A DNA stretch of 20,752 bases, taken from NCBI RefSeq assembly GCF_046536515.1, contig NZ_JAWDMQ010000025.1, forward strand, positions 1-20,752. The letters are read 5' to 3'. The notes under the pieces were generated by a model, which was given only the letters and a program-made list of their open reading frames with translations, searched no databases and was not told where the DNA came from. Of this stretch, positions 14,456 to 20,752 are shown in pieces. Every line of letters starts with the position of its first letter. Positions within the stretch are counted from its first letter, which is position 1. The position numbers were made by a program, and so were the translations under genes. The DNA comes from Caldisphaera sp046536515 (GTDB taxonomy: Archaea > Thermoproteota > Thermoprotei_A > Sulfolobales > Acidilobaceae).

Positions 14456-15688
14456 GTGAAAACAGGCAACTTAATAATAGCAATTTTGATAATAGTGATT
14501 GTCGGATTTGGAAGTCTGGGGCTTTTCATGATTTCATTGTATAATGAGATGCAAAAAGAGATAAACAATTTAAATTCAACCCTTGCAATTTATATTAACA
14601 ACACGCAAGCAACATTTAGTGAAAAAATAGCATTTTTAGCGAACGAAGTTGGAACTTTAAAAAATAACGTGAATAGCATTAATTCTAGCATAAATAGCGA
14701 AGTTTTATATTTGGAACAAAAAATTAATTATTTTGCAAATCAAAATAACTTTCCTGTTACATTATTAGATGCATCTAACAAAACTGTTACAATACCGCAA
14801 TATCCGACAAGAATAGTTTCATTAGATCCTGCAACAACAGAAATATTATTAGCAATAAATGCTACAGATCAGATCGTTGGGGTAGATAACGATAGCCTTT
14901 ATTATTTGCCTCCACAATATGAAAACGAGCTGATTAGTCTATATAATAGCGGAAAAATAATAAATATTGGAAGCACATATTCGGAACCAAATATAGAGCA
15001 AATATTGTCGGCTAGACCAGATTTAGTTATAGGCACATATGAATGGGAATTTTCATCAGTTGCAAACGTATTAGAAAATTACGGGATACCGGTAGTATTA
15101 TTACCATCCTATAATTCCTTAGGTGATCTTTATAACGCAATAATAATGGCTGGCAGAGCAACAGGTAATGTAAAGCAAGCAGTTAATTTGGTAGAGTCTA
15201 TGTCGTCAAACGTATCTTATTTCAGGTATTTAACAGCTAATATTTCACCCCAAAACGTATCTTATTTGTTGTGGATAAATCCAACTTACGTTGCGGGCGG
15301 CGGCACTTTTCAAAACGATATGATAATGCTCTCTGGAAACAATAACGTATTTTCTAATTTATCTGGATGGCCAGTTATAAGTCCTGAAGAATTATTAAAT
15401 GCTAATCCAAGTGTAATAATAATTGATAGTAATGGTGGGTTAATAAATGAAACTGATTTAATTAATTGGTTACAAAGTTCAATAGGCAATGCTTACGAAA
15501 ATATAACTGCAATTAAATACAATAGAGTCTATTTGATAAGTGGATATTATTCCGATTATTTAAATGAGCCAGGCCCATTAGTTGTATATGGTATAAAATT
15601 ATTTATGATGATAACACATCCAAACATATTTAACATTTCAAGCGTTCCTAATAATATATCTCCAACAAGCTTTCCAATAAACAAATAG
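14456..15688 (+). CDS. Membrane-anchored BtuF/FecB-type substrate-binding protein of an ABC importer
   Basis: A 410-residue extracytoplasmic binding protein. Residues 5-27 form one membrane helix without a lipobox or clear cleavage site, so it should stay anchored. Residues 30-95 are a polar stalk with heptad-like hydrophobics and many Asn (coiled-coil type). From about 98 the class III binding fold begins: VTLLDASNKTVTIPQYPTRI followed by VSLDPATTEILLAI, the PF01497 pattern, then STYSEPNIEQILSARPDLVI and VYLISGYYSDYLNEPGP. This class carries cobalamin, iron chelates, haem or related compounds; the ligand is unknown. Many N-x-S/T sites suggest surface glycosylation. It starts with GTG at 14456, with GAGGTG 5 nt upstream. 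The permease gene follows after 9 nt. Confidence 0.85.
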   Translation: MKTGNLIIAILIIVIVGFGSLGLFMISLYNEMQKEINNLNSTLAIYINNTQATFSEKIAFLANEVGTLKNNVNSINSSINSEVLYLEQKINYFANQNNFPVTLLDASNKTVTIPQYPTRIVSLDPATTEILLAINATDQIVGVDNDSLYYLPPQYENELISLYNSGKIINIGSTYSEPNIEQILSARPDLVIGTYEWEFSSVANVLENYGIPVVLLPSYNSLGDLYNAIIMAGRATGNVKQAVNLVESMSSNVSYFRYLTANISPQNVSYLLWINPTYVAGGGTFQNDMIMLSGNNNVFSNLSGWPVISPEELLNANPSVIIIDSNGGLINETDLINWLQSSIGNAYENITAIKYNRVYLISGYYSDYLNEPGPLVVYGIKLFMMITHPNIFNISSVPNNISPTSFPINK

Positions 15689-15697
15689 GCGAATTTA

Positions 15698-16687
15698 ATG
15701 AAAGCGTCGATTAATAATATTATAACAATAATTCTAATTTTTTTATTGCCAATATCATTTTTGATTTCTTTATCAATAGGTCCTTATTCTAAAGTGGGTT
15801 TTTATCAAGTTATTCAAACAATTTTAGGAATTAAGCTTCAATCTACTTATAGAGATATATTAAATTATAGGTTAATGAGGACTTTAGCCTCATTGCTATT
15901 AGGTATAGGATTATCTTCATCAGGTTTAACTCTTCAATACACTTTAAAAAATCCATTAGCAGACCCATATTTATTGGGAATTAGTTCCGGAGCAATTTTT
16001 GGTGTAACTTTAGCGGAATACTTTGGGTATTATTCCTATTATCAACTTTATTTCATTTCATTAATAGGAGCTTTAAGCAGTCTTGGCTTCATTTTGTTAA
16101 TATCTGCAATTTTTAGGTCATCCTCAACAACAATAATCATAGCAGGAATTTCTTTATCCTATTTGCTAAGTGGATTAACAACAATTTATATGATAAAATT
16201 GGGCCCAAGAATACCGAGCGTTCTTTTTTGGCTATTTGGCAGCGTATCTTTTACTACATTGGGTACATTAGAGAAAAGTTCTATACTAGTATTAATTTCA
16301 TTAGTGTTTATGTTTTATAACTGGAAGGCAATAAACACTTTAATGCTAGGTGAAGACATATCGAGAAGTTTAGGCGTTAAAGTATCTTATATTAGAATAA
16401 TTTCAGTAGTGTCCGCTTCTTTATCGACAGCAGCATTGGTTGCAATGGCAGGACCTGTAGGTTTTATAGGCTTAGCGGCACCTTGGATGGCAAGGCTTAT
16501 AGTCGGTAGTAACTTTGGGAAAGCATTAATTATGAGCCTTCTAACAGGGTCGCTTTTAGCCATTTTTAGCGATATATTGGCAAGGCTCGTTATCTATCCT
16601 AGTGAGGCACCATTAACGGCTATAACAAGCATTTTTGGGGCACCTGTCTTAATTTATCTTGCATTAAAATATAGAGGTAGGCTTTAA
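15698..16687 (+). CDS. BtuC/FecCD-family ABC permease
   Basis: A 329-residue permease with roughly nine to ten hydrophobic helices. The family marks are NPLADPYLLGISSGAIFG after helix 2-3, LAGISLSYLLSGL, and the cytoplasmic coupling loop GPVGFIGLAAPWMARLIVG. Relatives have PH in the last motif (PHxxR) where this protein has PW. SLGVKVSYIRIISVV precedes the coupling helix as usual. It forms a homodimer in the membrane with two ATPase subunits. The ATG at 15698 lies 9 nt after the binding-protein stop, and its TAA shares a base with the ATPase ATG (TAATG), so all three are one transcription and translation unit. Confidence 0.88.
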   Translation: MKASINNIITIILIFLLPISFLISLSIGPYSKVGFYQVIQTILGIKLQSTYRDILNYRLMRTLASLLLGIGLSSSGLTLQYTLKNPLADPYLLGISSGAIFGVTLAEYFGYYSYYQLYFISLIGALSSLGFILLISAIFRSSSTTIIIAGISLSYLLSGLTTIYMIKLGPRIPSVLFWLFGSVSFTTLGTLEKSSILVLISLVFMFYNWKAINTLMLGEDISRSLGVKVSYIRIISVVSASLSTAALVAMAGPVGFIGLAAPWMARLIVGSNFGKALIMSLLTGSLLAIFSDILARLVIYPSEAPLTAITSIFGAPVLIYLALKYRGRL

Positions 16688-17439
16688 TGGAAAGCGTTTA
16701 TGTAAATAATGTTTCATATTCAATAAAGGACAAAGAAATAATTAAGAAAATAGACTTCAGTTTAAATGAGGGAGAAACATTAGCTATATTAGGCCCTAAT
16801 GGGGTTGGAAAAACTACTTTGCTAAAAATAATTGCAGGTCTAATAAAGCCAACTTATGGTAATATCTTGCTATACGGGAAAACACCTGAAGAATCGAGAA
16901 AAATCATTTCATATTTACCAGCTAATCCGAATATAGATCCATATGCAAATGTAGAAGATATACTTTTAGCACAGCTTTATGGTAATGATAAAAAGTTTTT
17001 TATTAGTAAAGATGACGTAAATAAAGTTAGGAAATGGTATTTTAAGTTTTTTGAAAAGAATTATTTGAAAACCCCTTTTAGTAATTTGAGTAGCGGAGAA
17101 CAAAGATTAGTGTTGCTTTCAGGCTGTTTCGCTAGAGATCCTAAAATAATTCTGCTAGATGAACCTGTGGCTTTCCTTGATATAACTAATCAGGCAAAAA
17201 TACTTACGTTTATTAAGGATATATCAGCAAAAATGAAAATAACGGTTATATTTACTATGCATGAAATATATTATGCTAATGTAGCAAATAAAGTTTTACT
17301 ATTGAAAAACGGTCAGATCAAATCTTACGGATCTCCAATGAGCGTGTTAAAGAAAGAAATAATAGAGGATGTATATAAAATAGAATTAATGGAATTATCT
17401 TTAAATGATAAGAAAATGTTCTTTCCAAGCATTTTTTAA
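16687..17439 (+). CDS. ABC transporter ATPase (BtuD/FecE type) with altered Q-loop
   Basis: A 250-residue ATPase driving the importer from the cytoplasmic side. Walker A is GPNGVGKT (36-43), the signature LSSGEQ (134-139), Walker B IILLDEP (154-160, E159) and the switch histidine H192 in FTMHE. The Q-loop, expected as YLPQNP, reads SYLPANP with A79 in place of glutamine. The rest (DPYANVEDILLAQLYG) is aligned normally, so this is a substitution and not a gap. The C-terminal tail (about 215-250) is typical in length. The gene overlaps the permease stop by one base and is the last of the operon; SOD follows after its own promoter. Confidence 0.9.
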   Translation: MESVYVNNVSYSIKDKEIIKKIDFSLNEGETLAILGPNGVGKTTLLKIIAGLIKPTYGNILLYGKTPEESRKIISYLPANPNIDPYANVEDILLAQLYGNDKKFFISKDDVNKVRKWYFKFFEKNYLKTPFSNLSSGEQRLVLLSGCFARDPKIILLDEPVAFLDITNQAKILTFIKDISAKMKITVIFTMHEIYYANVANKVLLLKNGQIKSYGSPMSVLKKEIIEDVYKIELMELSLNDKKMFFPSIF

Positions 17440-17453
17440 AACTGGATTCTAAT

Positions 17454-17470
17454 CAGAAAAAATTTATATT
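17454..17470 (+). promoter_or_regulatory. Promoter of the superoxide dismutase gene
   Basis: cagaaaa followed by aatttatatt (17461-17470) lies about 55 nt before ATG 17520. It predicts a start near 17492 and an AT-rich leader of roughly 25-30 nt. Confidence 0.4.
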
Positions 17471-17519
17471 AAAACTTAAAATCTAGAATGAATAATATAT
17501 ATAAATGAGGCGATATGGT

Positions 17520-18155
17520 ATGGTATCATATAAGAGATATGAACTTCCTCCATTACCTTATTCGTATGATGCATTAGAACCTGTATTAAGCAAGGATATA
17601 TTAACATTTCATCACGACAAGCATCATTTGGCTTATGTAAATGGGGCAAACGCCGCTATTGAGAAATTGGAAAAATACCTTAATGGCCAAGAGTCTAGTT
17701 TAGATGTCAGAGCAGTATCAAGAGACTTCGAATTTAACTATGGAGGTCATATACTTCATACACTATATTGGTTAAACATGGCTCCTACAGGTAAAGGAGG
17801 TGGAAGTCCTGGAGGACAAATAGCTGATGCAATAAATAAAAATTTTGGATCTTTTGAAAAATTCAAAAAAGTTTTTGGCGATGCTGCTAAGCTAGTTGAA
17901 GGGGTAGGATGGGCTATATTAGCATTGGATCCAGTAACTGGAGATCTTAAAATAACACAGGTAGAGAAGCATAATAGTGTAATTACAATGAACTTGGTTC
18001 CGTTGCTTGCGTGTGATGTATTTGAGCATGCATATTATCTTCAATATAAAAATGATAGGGGAAGTTATGTAGATAAATGGTGGGATGTAGTTAATTGGGA
18101 TGACGTTGAAAAAAGGTATCAAAAGGCGTTAACGTTACCCAAATTAATATTATAA
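17520..18155 (+). CDS. sod: Fe/Mn superoxide dismutase
   Basis: A 211-residue superoxide dismutase that disproportionates superoxide in the cytoplasm. The N-terminus YELPPLPYSYDALEP is typical. Metal ligands are H31 in FHHDKHH, H80 in GGHILHTLYW, and D166 and H170 in CDVFEHAYYLQY. The NGANAAIEKL and GSFEKFKKVFG segments also fit. The choice between iron and manganese cannot be made with confidence from residues alone. An ATG at 17505 would add MRRYG; I prefer 17520 because archaeal relatives start close to the KRYELPPL motif and a GAGG lies about 8 nt upstream of it. A T-rich tract follows the stop codon. Expressed alone, from its own promoter. Confidence 0.93.
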   Translation: MVSYKRYELPPLPYSYDALEPVLSKDILTFHHDKHHLAYVNGANAAIEKLEKYLNGQESSLDVRAVSRDFEFNYGGHILHTLYWLNMAPTGKGGGSPGGQIADAINKNFGSFEKFKKVFGDAAKLVEGVGWAILALDPVTGDLKITQVEKHNSVITMNLVPLLACDVFEHAYYLQYKNDRGSYVDKWWDVVNWDDVEKRYQKALTLPKLIL

Positions 18156-18159
18156 AGCC

Positions 18160-18174
18160 TTTTATTTTTTATTT
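18160..18174 (+). terminator. T-rich termination tract after SOD
   Basis: ttttattttttattt directly follows the SOD stop codon. A U-rich tract without a hairpin is the usual archaeal terminator. It sits about 25 nt before the next gene's ribosome binding site, so some read-through is possible. Confidence 0.45.
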
Positions 18175-18200
18175 AATAGATTTATTTATTGGTGCTGTGT

Positions 18201-18959
18201 ATGAAAGTTATCGTCACTGCTTCAACTAAAGGGATTGGATATGGTATTTCTAAAGTTCTATTGCAGTATGGTAATGAAGTTGTAATTTCAGGTCATAACG
18301 AGGAGAATTTGACAAATGCTTTAAATAGCTTGAAAGACTATGGTAAAGTTTACGGCATACTTGCAGACATGAGAAATCTAAATGAGGTTAAAAACTTAGT
18401 TGATAAATCAGTTAACATATTAAAGGGATTAGATGCTTTAGTTTATGTAGCTCCTCCACCTAAACCCGGTAACTTTGAAGAGACCCAACTAGATGCATGG
18501 GATGAAGCTGTCAAATCATTACTTTTAAGTGCAGTATGGATAACTAAGTTTTCTTTACAATATATTAAAGATACCAAAGGTTCCTATGTATATCTGAGCA
18601 GTTTTGCAATAAAGGAACCTCAAGAAAACCTAATATTAAGCAACGTTGTTAGAATTTCTTTAGCTGGATTAACAAAAAGCTTAGCAAAAGAACTAGGTAA
18701 ATATGGGATTAGGGTAAATATGATAATGCCTGGGTGGATTGAGACTGAAAGGGTTGAGGAGATTGTAAACTCTAAAGCTAAAAATGAAAGAAAAAATAAA
18801 GAAGAAATAATAAATGAAATAGAAAAAGGTATACCATTGAAAAGAATGGCAAAACCGGAAGAAATTGGAGAACTTGTTAATTACTTAATAAGTAAAAATA
18901 CCTACATTAGCGGAGCATCGATACCATTTGATGGTGGTTTATTAAATAGTGTTTTTTAA
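18201..18959 (+). CDS. Atypical SDR protein (BKR-like) without the catalytic Tyr-Lys pair
   Basis: A 252-residue Rossmann protein of the SDR superfamily. TASTKGIG (6-13) is the cofactor loop, but NNAG is replaced by YVAPPPKPG. The YxxxK site reads SNVVRISLAGLTKS, that is S-x3-R in place of Y-x3-K. The catalytic-serine strand is kept (VYLSSFAIKEP), as is the PGWIETERVEE loop. This pattern (PPP loop, LSNVVR, PG-I-TERV) corresponds to a known SDR subgroup described as resembling ketoacyl reductases but lacking the standard tetrad. Function is unknown; binding of a dinucleotide or another catalytic solution is possible. ATG 18201 is chosen over TTG 18189 because GGTG at 18191-18194 precedes it. 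Its stop overlaps by 4 bp the stop of the convergent GltD-like gene. Confidence 0.8.
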   Translation: MKVIVTASTKGIGYGISKVLLQYGNEVVISGHNEENLTNALNSLKDYGKVYGILADMRNLNEVKNLVDKSVNILKGLDALVYVAPPPKPGNFEETQLDAWDEAVKSLLLSAVWITKFSLQYIKDTKGSYVYLSSFAIKEPQENLILSNVVRISLAGLTKSLAKELGKYGIRVNMIMPGWIETERVEEIVNSKAKNERKNKEEIINEIEKGIPLKRMAKPEEIGELVNYLISKNTYISGASIPFDGGLLNSVF

Positions 18960-20020
18960 ATATTTGAAAGGTATTTCATTATTGCATTTGCTGCATCCAT
19001 CCCGCTTTTTAGAGCAGGTCCTAGCTGTGATGGGCCATGAACTACATCACCAGCAGCAAAAACCCCTTTTCTTGTAGTCATTAAATTCTTATCAGTTACT
19101 ATTGTCCCCCAGTCTGTCAAAGTAATTCCGCAACAGTTGTTTGTTAAGGGTGCAGTTGGTCTTTCTCCAACAGCTTTTGACGCAAAATTAAATTCCACTT
19201 CAAATTCACTACCGGGTATTGGAACTGGTTTAGGTCTCTTTTCTCCAGGTGCATGAACTAATTGGTTTCTTATTATTCTGACTATCCTTTTTCCATTAAG
19301 TTCTTTAAATTCTGTAGGTACTGTTAGTTCCCATATTTCTACGCCTGCGGCCTCGATATTGTTCATCTCCATTACTCCCATGGGGGCCTCTTTTTTACTT
19401 CTTCTATAAGATAAGACTACCTTAGAAACCTTGTTCTTAAATTCATCGTAGGTTATAGGAATGTATGCTGCATCTTCAGCAGTATATCCTCCTCCAATAA
19501 CTAAAATCTTTCCTGATATGTTAGGAACTATGTCCCATGGTCTATACCCAAACTTCGCTAGGTGGGTCGCTACAATGAATTCCATTGATGGAAATACCCA
19601 TGGCAAGTCTTCACCTTTAACATTCATTTTGTTGCTTTCCCATGTACCGGTAGCTATTAATGTTGCATCATGCTCTTTTATTATATCTTCTAGGTCTATT
19701 GATTGCTTAGGGCTTATAATTTTGTCCATTATACCATAGCTTATGTTTGCGTTTATTTTTGTATTTAATACAAATTCTACTCCTGCGTCCATTAATTCTT
19801 TAACGCCTTCTCTAACAGGGGGTTTTGGTATTCGGAATACATGTATTCCGAATATTAACATACCTCCGGGCTCCGGCAACATATCATAGACTGTAACTTG
19901 ATAACCTTTACATCTTAGAATTCCTGCAGCGCCTAAGCCGGCTGTTCCGGCTCCAATAATAGCAACTTTTTTACCAATTCCTGTTGGAACTTGATCCGGC
20001 TTACACCTTAAAAACTTCAT
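18956..20020 (-). CDS. GltD-like FAD/NAD(P) oxidoreductase lacking the N-terminal Fe-S domain
   Basis: A 354-residue two-dinucleotide-fold flavoprotein. The FAD loop IIGAGTAGLGAAG is at 21-33, and the GG motif PEPGGMLIFGIHVFRIPKP follows as in glutamate synthase beta and NfnB. LIATGTW (121-127) is the ATG motif. The NAD(P) loop is IGGGYTAEDAA (175-185), and the C-terminal FAD motif is GVFAAGDVVHGPSQLG. GltD proteins carry about 130 residues with two Fe-S clusters ahead of this part; here only 17 residues precede the FAD loop, with a single cysteine (C6). No large GltB subunit is nearby. It probably moves electrons from NAD(P)H to an unknown acceptor, or the reverse. ATG 20020 has a good GAGGTGA site at about 20029-20035. 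Confidence 0.8.
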   Translation of the reverse strand: MKFLRCKPDQVPTGIGKKVAIIGAGTAGLGAAGILRCKGYQVTVYDMLPEPGGMLIFGIHVFRIPKPPVREGVKELMDAGVEFVLNTKINANISYGIMDKIISPKQSIDLEDIIKEHDATLIATGTWESNKMNVKGEDLPWVFPSMEFIVATHLAKFGYRPWDIVPNISGKILVIGGGYTAEDAAYIPITYDEFKNKVSKVVLSYRRSKKEAPMGVMEMNNIEAAGVEIWELTVPTEFKELNGKRIVRIIRNQLVHAPGEKRPKPVPIPGSEFEVEFNFASKAVGERPTAPLTNNCCGITLTDWGTIVTDKNLMTTRKGVFAAGDVVHGPSQLGPALKSGMDAANAIMKYLSNI

Positions 20021-20052
20021 GCTTTGTTCACCTCTATAACAAATATAGGCAG

Positions 20053-20067
20053 GGATTAATAAATTCC
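20053..20067. promoter_or_regulatory. Shared AT-rich promoter element between divergent genes
   Basis: ggattaataaattcc is a near-palindrome lying 33-47 bp from the GltD-like start (minus) and 29-43 bp before ATG 20096 (plus). On either strand it can serve as a TATA box, giving short leaders. The two divergent genes may be controlled together. Confidence 0.35.
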
Positions 20068-20095
20068 TTAAATGAATTATTTAATAGGTGAAAAT

Positions 20096-20440
20096 ATGTC
20101 TTGTCAAGAGAAAGCAAATGAGGAATGTAAATCTAGGTGGCTCATATGTAAAGAAGGATTACCTAAAGAGCTCGAGAGTTATTTAAAAAATTTTAGAGTT
20201 TTGATGCCTAATGTCTTGTTGACGGGACTTTCTCAAGATATGAGTAAAGTTTATTATTTGTTTTACACCAATAGGGGCTCCGGTTTTTTCGTTGAAATGG
20301 ATAACGTTTCATTTAACTTTTCTGATTGTAGGGAAATTGTTAAAGGAGATTTATTAACTAATGTGCCTAGGTTAATCAGGAGTGATGAAAATCTAAGGCT
20401 TGTAGAATACATAATAGATAATATAATGTTTCCGTCCTAA
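20096..20440 (+). CDS. Small cysteine-containing protein of unknown function
   Basis: I do not recognise this 114-residue protein. It begins MSCQEKANEECKSRWLICKE, with cysteines at 3, 11 and 18, and has a fourth at 78 (FNFSDCREIV). The C3-x7-C11-x6-C18 spacing is not a known zinc or Fe-S signature to me. The middle has strands around VLLTGLSQDMSKVYYLFYT and GSGFFVEMDNVSFNF, and the C-terminus is a helix (ENLRLVEYIIDNIMF). No membrane helix or signal peptide is seen. An ATG at 20072 would add eight residues, but GGTGA at 20087-20091 fits ATG 20096. It is divergent from the GltD-like flavoprotein and 53 bp upstream of the TusA-like gene, so a role in sulfur or redox chemistry is a guess from context only. 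Confidence 0.65.
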   Translation: MSCQEKANEECKSRWLICKEGLPKELESYLKNFRVLMPNVLLTGLSQDMSKVYYLFYTNRGSGFFVEMDNVSFNFSDCREIVKGDLLTNVPRLIRSDENLRLVEYIIDNIMFPS

Positions 20441-20493
20441 ACTATATATCATCATTTAAAAGCATTCTCTATAAAGAAATAAGTGTGATGAAA

Positions 20494-20727
20494 ATGAGCA
20501 CACAACAATACGATTATAGAGGGAAGGAATGTCCGGAGGGATATGTTTTAGTTACTAGACTGTTAAGCAAAATGAATCCTGGAGAAACGATAGAGGTCAT
20601 AATGGATTCTTGGAGGTGTGCTACAATGATAGCTTACGAATTTGCTAAGGTCGCATCTATAGAAATGAAAGTAGACAAACTTAATCAAAAAGACATAAAA
20701 TTTGTATTTAAGAAGAAAGTTCAATAA
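20494..20727 (+). CDS. TusA-like sulfur carrier protein
   Basis: A 77-residue protein of the TusA/SirA/YeeD family. It has the N-terminal D-x-R-G-x-x-C-P pattern as DYRGKECPEG, with the sulfur-carrying cysteine at C13. A helix (LVTRLLSKMNPGE) and the strand ETIEVIMD follow. After CP most relatives have another Pro or Val; here it is Glu-Gly. A second cysteine, C42 (SWRCATMI), sits where many TusA proteins have a polar residue. TusA proteins pass persulfide sulfur in tRNA thiolation, molybdenum cofactor synthesis or dissimilatory sulfur oxidation. ATG 20494 is chosen over GTG 20485, with GTGATG as the binding site. A GGTG at 20742-20745 near the window end may belong to a further gene. Confidence 0.8.
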   Translation: MSTQQYDYRGKECPEGYVLVTRLLSKMNPGETIEVIMDSWRCATMIAYEFAKVASIEMKVDKLNQKDIKFVFKKKVQ

Positions 20728-20752
20728 AAATCTTTTAATAAGGTGTTGATAT

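Noticed and set aside
8121..18959. The two SDR genes as a recent duplication
   Set aside because: They differ in the cofactor loop, the NNAG site and the catalytic site and belong to different subgroups.
2101..20752. tRNA, C/D-box sRNA or CRISPR repeats
   Set aside because: TGATGA-type boxes occur (for example near 10,058 and 20,487) but are within genes or start sites with no matching D box; no cloverleaf or regularly spaced repeat was seen by eye.
20742..20752. Start of a next gene (aggtgttgat)
   Set aside because: A binding-site-like GGTG and TTG are present, but the window ends too soon to support a reading frame.

Overview
The window joins two stretches of very different character. Bases 1 to about 2,090 are GC-rich. 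They hold only broken or partial genes: the end of a secreted thermopsin-like protein, a NagA-like deacetylase C-terminus, the start of a 5-formyltetrahydrofolate cyclo-ligase, and pieces of two MFS transporters, several with frameshifts. From about 2,100 to the end the DNA is strongly AT-rich, densely packed and intact. The gene set (Sm-like protein, aIF2B-like protein, PyrI, archaeal-type MIPS and archaetidylinositol phosphate synthase), the GGTG(A) ribosome binding sites, frequent GTG/TTG starts and TATA-type promoters indicate a thermoacidophilic member of the Thermoprotei. An AT-rich Caldisphaera-like organism next to GC-rich Acidilobus-like DNA would fit, but that placement is inference. 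The break near 2,100 may be an assembly join or a real degenerate region.

Layout of the AT-rich part: an SCP2-like protein (+) meets an amidohydrolase of the cytosine deaminase/chlorohydrolase type (-) tail to tail. A DUF2208-like membrane protein and an Sm-like (LSm) protein follow on +. Next come inositol-1-phosphate synthase, a TauE/SafE permease, an MDR reductase resembling acryloyl-CoA reductase, an FabG-like SDR and a CDP-alcohol phosphatidyltransferase, all on +. The first and last of these supply and use inositol phosphate for archaeal inositol lipids. The MDR-SDR-transferase trio is tightly spaced and probably an operon.

On the minus strand lies a compact de novo pyrimidine operon transcribed pyrF-pyrE-pyrB-pyrI-pyrC, with overlapping or 1-2 nt junctions. 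Its promoter carries a perfect 9-bp inverted repeat over the TATA box and the start region, a good candidate operator. An aIF2B-like gene lies just upstream in the same direction. Divergent from it is an ABC importer of the BtuFCD/FecBCD class, with a membrane-anchored binding protein on a coiled-coil stalk, a permease and an ATPase.

The right end holds an Fe/Mn superoxide dismutase, an SDR-like protein lacking the catalytic Tyr and Lys, a GltD-like flavoprotein without the usual Fe-S domain (-), a small cysteine-containing protein of unknown function, and a TusA-like protein. I see no tRNA, rRNA, CRISPR array, transposase or integrase. The most interesting leads are the pyr operator, the composition break, the residue losses in familiar enzyme families, and the unknown Cys protein beside TusA.
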